From: Leclercia adecarboxylata
GTDB taxonomy: Bacteria > Pseudomonadota > Gammaproteobacteria > Enterobacterales > Enterobacteriaceae
Length of the DNA stretch: 64,000 nt
NCBI GenBank assembly: GCA_002360945.1
Contig: DERO01000036.1
Span: forward strand, 117,335 to 181,334
Reading direction: 5' to 3'
In this document: positions 60,365-64,000 of the stretch, one piece after another
How the letters are laid out: the number at the start of each line of letters is the position of its first letter
How positions within the stretch are numbered: position 1 is the first letter of the stretch
Made by a program: the position numbers and the translations under genes
The notes under the pieces: generated by a model
What the model was told of the DNA's origin: nothing
What the model saw: only the letters and a program-made list of their open reading frames with translations
The model's database searches: none

Positions 60365-61744
60365 ATGAATATGATTAAAAAACTTCCATTAACAATGGCG
60401 GTTATCGCCGCGCTTTGCCCGATTTCTGTCCTCGCCCAGGAGTTTACGCAGGAGCAAATCGACGCCATTGTGGCCAAAGCGGTGGATAAAGCCCTGGCGG
60501 ATCGCCAGGCGAAAATGGATGCCGCAGTGGCGAAAAAAGCCGACGTGGTGACCGAGCCCCAGAGTGCCGCCCAGTCCCCGGATATGGCGATCCCGTTCGG
60601 GATTAAATTTACCGGCTATGCCCGCTACGGCGCGCACTTCCAGGCCGCCGACCAGAAATACGTCGCCGTGGACGGCTCCTACAACGGCGCCTCGGCGATC
60701 GGCCGTCTGGGCAACGAAGGCAACGGCGGCGAGTTCCAGCTCTCCAAAGCTTTCAAGGGCGAAAACGGCGCCATCTGGGACGTCAACGTGATGATCGACC
60801 ACTGGGGCGACGAGGTTAACCTGAAAAAGGCCTACGCCGGGGTGACCAATATTCTCGAGTCCAACCCGAACGCCTATCTCTGGGCCGGGCGTGACTTCCA
60901 CCAGCGTCCGCAGCAGGGCATCAACGACTACTTCTGGATGAACCACGACGGCCAGGGTGCCGGGGTGAAGAACTTCGACATCGGCGGCGTGCAGTTTGAC
61001 GTGGCGACCGTCGCGGCGGTGGAATCCTGCAGCCCGCAGGTGATGAATGACGAGGCCAACCCGTCGCGCATCACCTGTACCGGCGGCTCCGGCACCGGCG
61101 ACAAAGGCAACTATGCCGCCACCTCCAAAATTCACGGCATGAAGCTCGGCCCGATCGACCTGGAACTGTACGCCAACTACGGCTTCGACTCGAAAGCCAT
61201 CGACACCGAAGAGCGTACCAACGCCTGGCAGGGGGGCGTGGTGCTGAGCCACACCAACGACAGCGGCGTGAACAAGGTGATCGCCCGCTACTCTGATAAC
61301 TCGGACAACAGCGTGTTCAACAAAACCGAGGACCTGACCACGGTGTACGCCAGCTTCGAAGGGCTGCACAAGTTCACCCAGGCGACACAGGTGGAGTACA
61401 TCCTGGCCTTCCACGACTACGACAACAGCCGGGACGGCACCGACAACCGCAAGAACTACAACGCCATCGTGCGGCCGATGCACTGGTGGAACGACGTGCA
61501 CTCCACCTGGCTGGAAGCGGGCTGGCAGCATGTGGATTACGACAAGGGCGGGGATAACAAGGGCTGGAAGCTGACCCTGTCGCAGAACATCTCCATCGCC
61601 ATGGGCCCGGAATTCCGTCCGATGCTGCGCTTCTACGTCACCGGCGGCCAGGTGGATAACGAGCGCACCGCCCGCGTGAACAACACCCAGGACGAAACGC
61701 TCGACGACTTCAACGTCGGCGCGATGTGGGAGGCGTGGTTCTAG
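60365..61744 (+). CDS. LamB-family carbohydrate porin (BglH/ScrY-like)
   Basis: A 459-residue outer-membrane porin. A signal peptide (about 1-23, ending VLAQ) is followed by a charged helical segment (about 27-60: [19 protein letters not shown]) like the N-terminal coiled coil of ScrY and BglH. The 18-strand barrel has GYARYGAHF, the aromatic slide residues and an end in Phe (WEAWF). It lies 161 nt after the IIA gene, so it may have its own promoter, and should feed beta-glucosides to the PTS. Confidence 0.9.
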   Translation: MNMIKKLPLTMAVIAALCPISVLAQEFTQEQIDAIVAKAVDKALADRQAKMDAAVAKKADVVTEPQSAAQSPDMAIPFGIKFTGYARYGAHFQAADQKYVAVDGSYNGASAIGRLGNEGNGGEFQLSKAFKGENGAIWDVNVMIDHWGDEVNLKKAYAGVTNILESNPNAYLWAGRDFHQRPQQGINDYFWMNHDGQGAGVKNFDIGGVQFDVATVAAVESCSPQVMNDEANPSRITCTGGSGTGDKGNYAATSKIHGMKLGPIDLELYANYGFDSKAIDTEERTNAWQGGVVLSHTNDSGVNKVIARYSDNSDNSVFNKTEDLTTVYASFEGLHKFTQATQVEYILAFHDYDNSRDGTDNRKNYNAIVRPMHWWNDVHSTWLEAGWQHVDYDKGGDNKGWKLTLSQNISIAMGPEFRPMLRFYVTGGQVDNERTARVNNTQDETLDDFNVGAMWEAWF

Positions 61745-61752
61745 GTAAAAGC

Positions 61753-61781
61753 AAAACGGCAACGCAACGTTGCCGTTTTTG
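61753..61781 (+). terminator. Rho-independent terminator after the porin gene
   Basis: AAAACGGCAACG, the loop CAA, CGTTGCCGTTTTT: a 12-bp stem including the A-T pairs, with a T tail. It closes the PTS operon. Confidence 0.9.
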
Positions 61782-61789
61782 GTGTTTGC

Positions 61790-61824
61790 GCCCTCTCCCC
61801 GTGGGAGAGGGTCGGGGTGAGGGC
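61790..61824. repeat. GC-rich hairpin repeat (boxC-like)
   Basis: GCCCTCTCCCCGTGGGAGAG then GGTCGGGGTGAGGGC, the opposite orientation to the copy at 31705. Confidence 0.7.
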
Positions 61825-61848
61825 ATCAGACCGCACCACATCTTGCTG

Positions 61849-61919
61849 CGCCCGGCGGCGCTGCGCTTGCACGGGCCTACAAGGTTTCGTAGGCAGGGTA
61901 AGCGTAGCGCCACCCGGCA
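61849..61919. repeat. BIME-like REP pair upstream of yicL
   Basis: GCGCCCGGCGGCGCTGCGCT and GTAGGCAGGGTAAGCGTAGC with CGCCACCCGGC lie in opposite orientation around CTACAAGGTTTC. They separate the PTS operon from yicL. Confidence 0.75.
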
Positions 61920-61971
61920 AGAACCCGTGTTATGCTGCTGGCCTTTGAAAGCCAATATCGCAGGGGAGAAC

Positions 61972-62877
61972 ATGGGTTCCACACGTAAAGGGATGCTGAA
62001 CGTCCTGATCGCCGCCATCTTATGGGGCAGTTCAGGGGTTTGCGCGCAGTACATCATGGAGAAAAGTCAGATCCCCTCGCCTTATCTGACCATGATCCGC
62101 CTCCTGTTTGCCGGCGTTATCCTGCTGACACTCTCCTTCGTCCACGGCGACAAGATTTTCTCGGTCATCAAAAATCGTAAAGATGCCCTCAGCCTGCTGA
62201 TCTTCTCCCTGTTCGGGGCGCTGATCGTTCAGCTCACCTTCCTGGTGACGATTGAAAAATCCAACGCCGCTACCGCCACCGTACTGCAATTCCTCTCCCC
62301 GACCATTATCGTGGCGTGGTTCGCGCTGGCGCGCAAAAAGCGCCCGGGCATTTTCGTCCTGGCGGCGATCATGACCTCGCTTGTCGGCACCTTTTTACTG
62401 GTCACCCACGGCGACCCGACCTCGCTGACCATCTCCCCGGCCGCCCTCTGCTGGGGCATCGCCTCCGCCTTCGCCGCGGCGTTCTATACCACCTACCCCT
62501 CCATGCTGATTGCCCGCTACGGCACCCTGCCTATCGTCGGCTGGAGTATGCTGCTGGCCGGATTAATGCTGACACCGTTCTATGCCGGGCGCGGGACCAC
62601 CTTCGTGGTCGACGGCAGCCTGCTGCTGGCGTTCTTCTATCTGGTGGTGATTGGCACGGCGGTGACGTTCAGCCTGTATCTGAAAGGTGCGCAGATGATT
62701 GGCGGGCCGAAGGCGAGCATTCTGAGCTGCGCCGAGCCGCTGAGCAGTGCCCTGCTGTCGGTGATTTTACTGGGGGTGGCGTTCACCCTGCCGGACTGGC
62801 TGGGCACGCTGTTGATTGTGTCGTCGGTGGTGTTGATTTCGATGGATTCGCGAAGACGGGTTCAGACATCGGCGTAG
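61972..62877 (+). CDS. yicL: EamA/DMT-family inner-membrane transporter
   Basis: A 301-residue ten-helix drug/metabolite transporter made of two EamA repeats. From [20 protein letters not shown] it aligns along its length with E. coli YicL (307 aa). The start at 61972 follows GGGGAGAAC; a long open frame upstream is repeat DNA. The substrate is unknown. It is convergent with nepI across a large inverted repeat. Confidence 0.93.
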   Translation: MGSTRKGMLNVLIAAILWGSSGVCAQYIMEKSQIPSPYLTMIRLLFAGVILLTLSFVHGDKIFSVIKNRKDALSLLIFSLFGALIVQLTFLVTIEKSNAATATVLQFLSPTIIVAWFALARKKRPGIFVLAAIMTSLVGTFLLVTHGDPTSLTISPAALCWGIASAFAAAFYTTYPSMLIARYGTLPIVGWSMLLAGLMLTPFYAGRGTTFVVDGSLLLAFFYLVVIGTAVTFSLYLKGAQMIGGPKASILSCAEPLSSALLSVILLGVAFTLPDWLGTLLIVSSVVLISMDSRRRVQTSA

Positions 62878-62884
62878 CCTGATG

Positions 62885-62964
62885 CCCCCTCACCCCGGCC
62901 CTCTCCCACAGGGAGAGGGAGGTCGAGATTCCCTCTCCCTGTGGGAGAGGGTTAGGGTGAGGGC
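62885..62964. repeat. Head-to-head pair of GC-rich hairpin repeats
   Basis: Two boxC-like units face each other: CCCCTCACCCCGGCCCTCTC ... GGGAGAGGG, then CCCTCTCCC ... GGGAGAGGG and TTAGGGTGAGGGC. The whole 80 nt can fold as two short hairpins or one long one. It lies between convergent yicL and nepI and may end both. Confidence 0.75.
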
Positions 62965-62968
62965 AAAA

Positions 62969-64000
62969 TCACTGCGCTTTAACCTTCCCCGCCACCAGCA
63001 GCGCGGTAATCAGCATCAGCGTGCCGGAAATCACCAGCGGTGACGTCAGTCCCAGATGGTCGAGCGCAATGCCGCCTACCGCCGCACCGCAGGTGTTCGC
63101 TAGCTGGATCATCGCCACCTGAATCGACCCGGCTTTTTCGGCCTGATCGGCAAGCGAGCGGGTGATCCACGTCGACCAGCCCACCGGGATCAGTGCAAAA
63201 GCAAAGCCCCAGATAATCGCAATCGCCGAGGCCACCCACTTGTCGCTACCCCACAGGATCAGCACGGCGGCGCTGACTGCCAGCACCAGCGGGGCTCCCG
63301 CCAGCGCCACTTTCAGGGAGCGTTTGAGGAACTGCGCCGACAGCGAGGTACCGATAAAGCTGGCGATACCGAAGCTCAGCAGCACTAGCGTCAGGCCATC
63401 GACGTCAAACCCGGCCATGGTCGTAAACACCGGACGGATGTAGGTAAAGAAGGCAAACTGTCCGGCGAACGACATAAAGATGGCGATCATCCCCGCCATC
63501 ACGCCGGGACGTTTCAGCAGGCTGAACATATTCTGCTTGTGGTGCGCGGCTTCACCCGGCAGCGACGGCAGTGCTTTCCACACCCACAAAATGCACAGCA
63601 GGCCCATCACCGCGGCACCGTTAAAGACGTTACGCCAGCCAATAATTCCCCCGAGGAAGCTGCCCAGCGGCGCGGCAATCACCAGCGCAATAGAGACCGC
63701 GCCGAAGATGACGGAGAGCGCTTTCGGCACGGTACGCGCCGGCACCAGCCGCATGGTGAGCGAGGCCGACATCGCCCAGAAGCCGCCCAGCCCCAGCCCG
63801 AGGCAGGCGCGTCCCAGCAGCAACAACATAAAGTTATCGGCAAAGGAGACCAGCAGGCAGGAGAGCGTCAGCAGAACGCTAAAAAGAATGACGACTTTGC
63901 GGCGATCGGTGGTGCCAATTGCCTGGGTGATAAACAGGCTGGCAAACATGGCGACAAAGGCGGTGACGGTGACCGACTGGCCCGCCAGCCCTTCAGAAAT
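62969..64000 (-). CDS. nepI: Purine ribonucleoside efflux pump, C-terminal part
   Basis: The frame stays open to the window edge, so about 343 residues of the C-terminal part are seen and the start is missing. The first codons read [20 protein letters not shown], matching E. coli NepI near residue 52. The visible part holds about ten or eleven MFS segments, with [14 protein letters not shown] and [16 protein letters not shown] blocks. NepI exports inosine and guanosine by proton antiport. The gene is convergent with yicL. Confidence 0.93.
   Translation of the reverse strand: MSEGLAGQSVTVTAFVAMFASLFITQAIGTTDRRKVVILFSVLLTLSCLLVSFADNFMLLLLGRACLGLGLGGFWAMSASLTMRLVPARTVPKALSVIFGAVSIALVIAAPLGSFLGGIIGWRNVFNGAAVMGLLCILWVWKALPSLPGEAAHHKQNMFSLLKRPGVMAGMIAIFMSFAGQFAFFTYIRPVFTTMAGFDVDGLTLVLLSFGIASFIGTSLSAQFLKRSLKVALAGAPLVLAVSAAVLILWGSDKWVASAIAIIWGFAFALIPVGWSTWITRSLADQAEKAGSIQVAMIQLANTCGAAVGGIALDHLGLTSPLVISGTLMLITALLVAGKVKAQ

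Noticed and set aside
60389..61762. 457-codon minus-strand frame opposite the porin gene
   Set aside because: It mirrors the porin gene in the antisense strand; Val/His-rich low-complexity translation and no family similarity.

Overview
The window is chromosomal DNA from a member of the Enterobacteriaceae, most like the Enterobacter / Leclercia / Lelliottia group. The backbone order is that of the E. coli 82-min region: waaA-coaD-mutM-rpmGB-radC-coaBC-dut-slmA-pyrE-rph-yicC ... yicG-ligB-gmk-rpoZ-spoT-trmH-recG-gltS-xanP-yicH-yicI-yicJ-selC ... nlpA ... yicS ... yicL-nepI. It carries waaE between waaA and coaD, as Klebsiella/Enterobacter do and E. coli does not. The rph gene is intact, unlike in E. 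coli K-12. Genus is inferred from gene order and remembered protein similarity; no database search was possible.

Layout. 1-29.7 kb is conserved backbone: LPS core (waaA, waaE), CoA synthesis (coaD, coaBC), ribosomal proteins, DNA repair (mutM, radC, recG, ligB), nucleotide metabolism (dut, pyrE, gmk, xanP), stringent response (spoT with rpoZ), and the xyloside genes yicIJ. One accessory gene, an OafA-type acyltransferase with a SGNH domain, sits between yicC and yicG where E. coli has dinD. selC (tRNA-Sec, 29954-30048) is followed by an AT-rich islet of two unknown genes, a ribbon-helix-helix protein and a SymE-like protein. 31.9-36.7 kb is a sugar module (GPH symporter, GH3 beta-glucosidase, AraC regulator). 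36.8-42.8 kb is a tight six-gene minus-strand operon: WYL regulator, small GTPase, membrane/coiled-coil protein, two large dynamin-like GTPases and a YkgJ-type cysteine-cluster protein. It is the most unusual locus here. 43.2-55.6 kb is a mosaic of single accessory genes (methyltransferase, blc, MerR/MlrA-like regulator, uraH, TudS-YbgA protein, AAA ATPase, FtrA-like regulator, metallo-hydrolase, nlpA, a broken vapBC, a DHA2 efflux pump with its TetR regulator, a GNAT enzyme, yicS). 55.6-61.8 kb is a complete beta-glucoside PTS operon (LacI regulator, IIB, IIC, GH1, IIA, LamB-type porin) with a perfect 18-bp operator. yicL and nepI close the window; nepI runs off the right edge.

How the parts work together. 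Three carbohydrate systems lie within about 36 kb: YicJ/YicI for alpha-xylosides, GPH/GH3/AraC for beta-glucosides, and PTS/GH1/porin for phosphorylated beta-glucosides. This suggests plant-derived oligosaccharides as substrates (inference). The dynamin-like operon is the best candidate for an undescribed system: three GTPases with a membrane-anchored coiled-coil partner under a WYL regulator, a regulator class often found with anti-phage loci. REP palindromes and a GC-rich hairpin repeat (CCCTCACCCC..CCCTCTCCC) occupy many intergenic gaps; at two genes they supply the stop codon.
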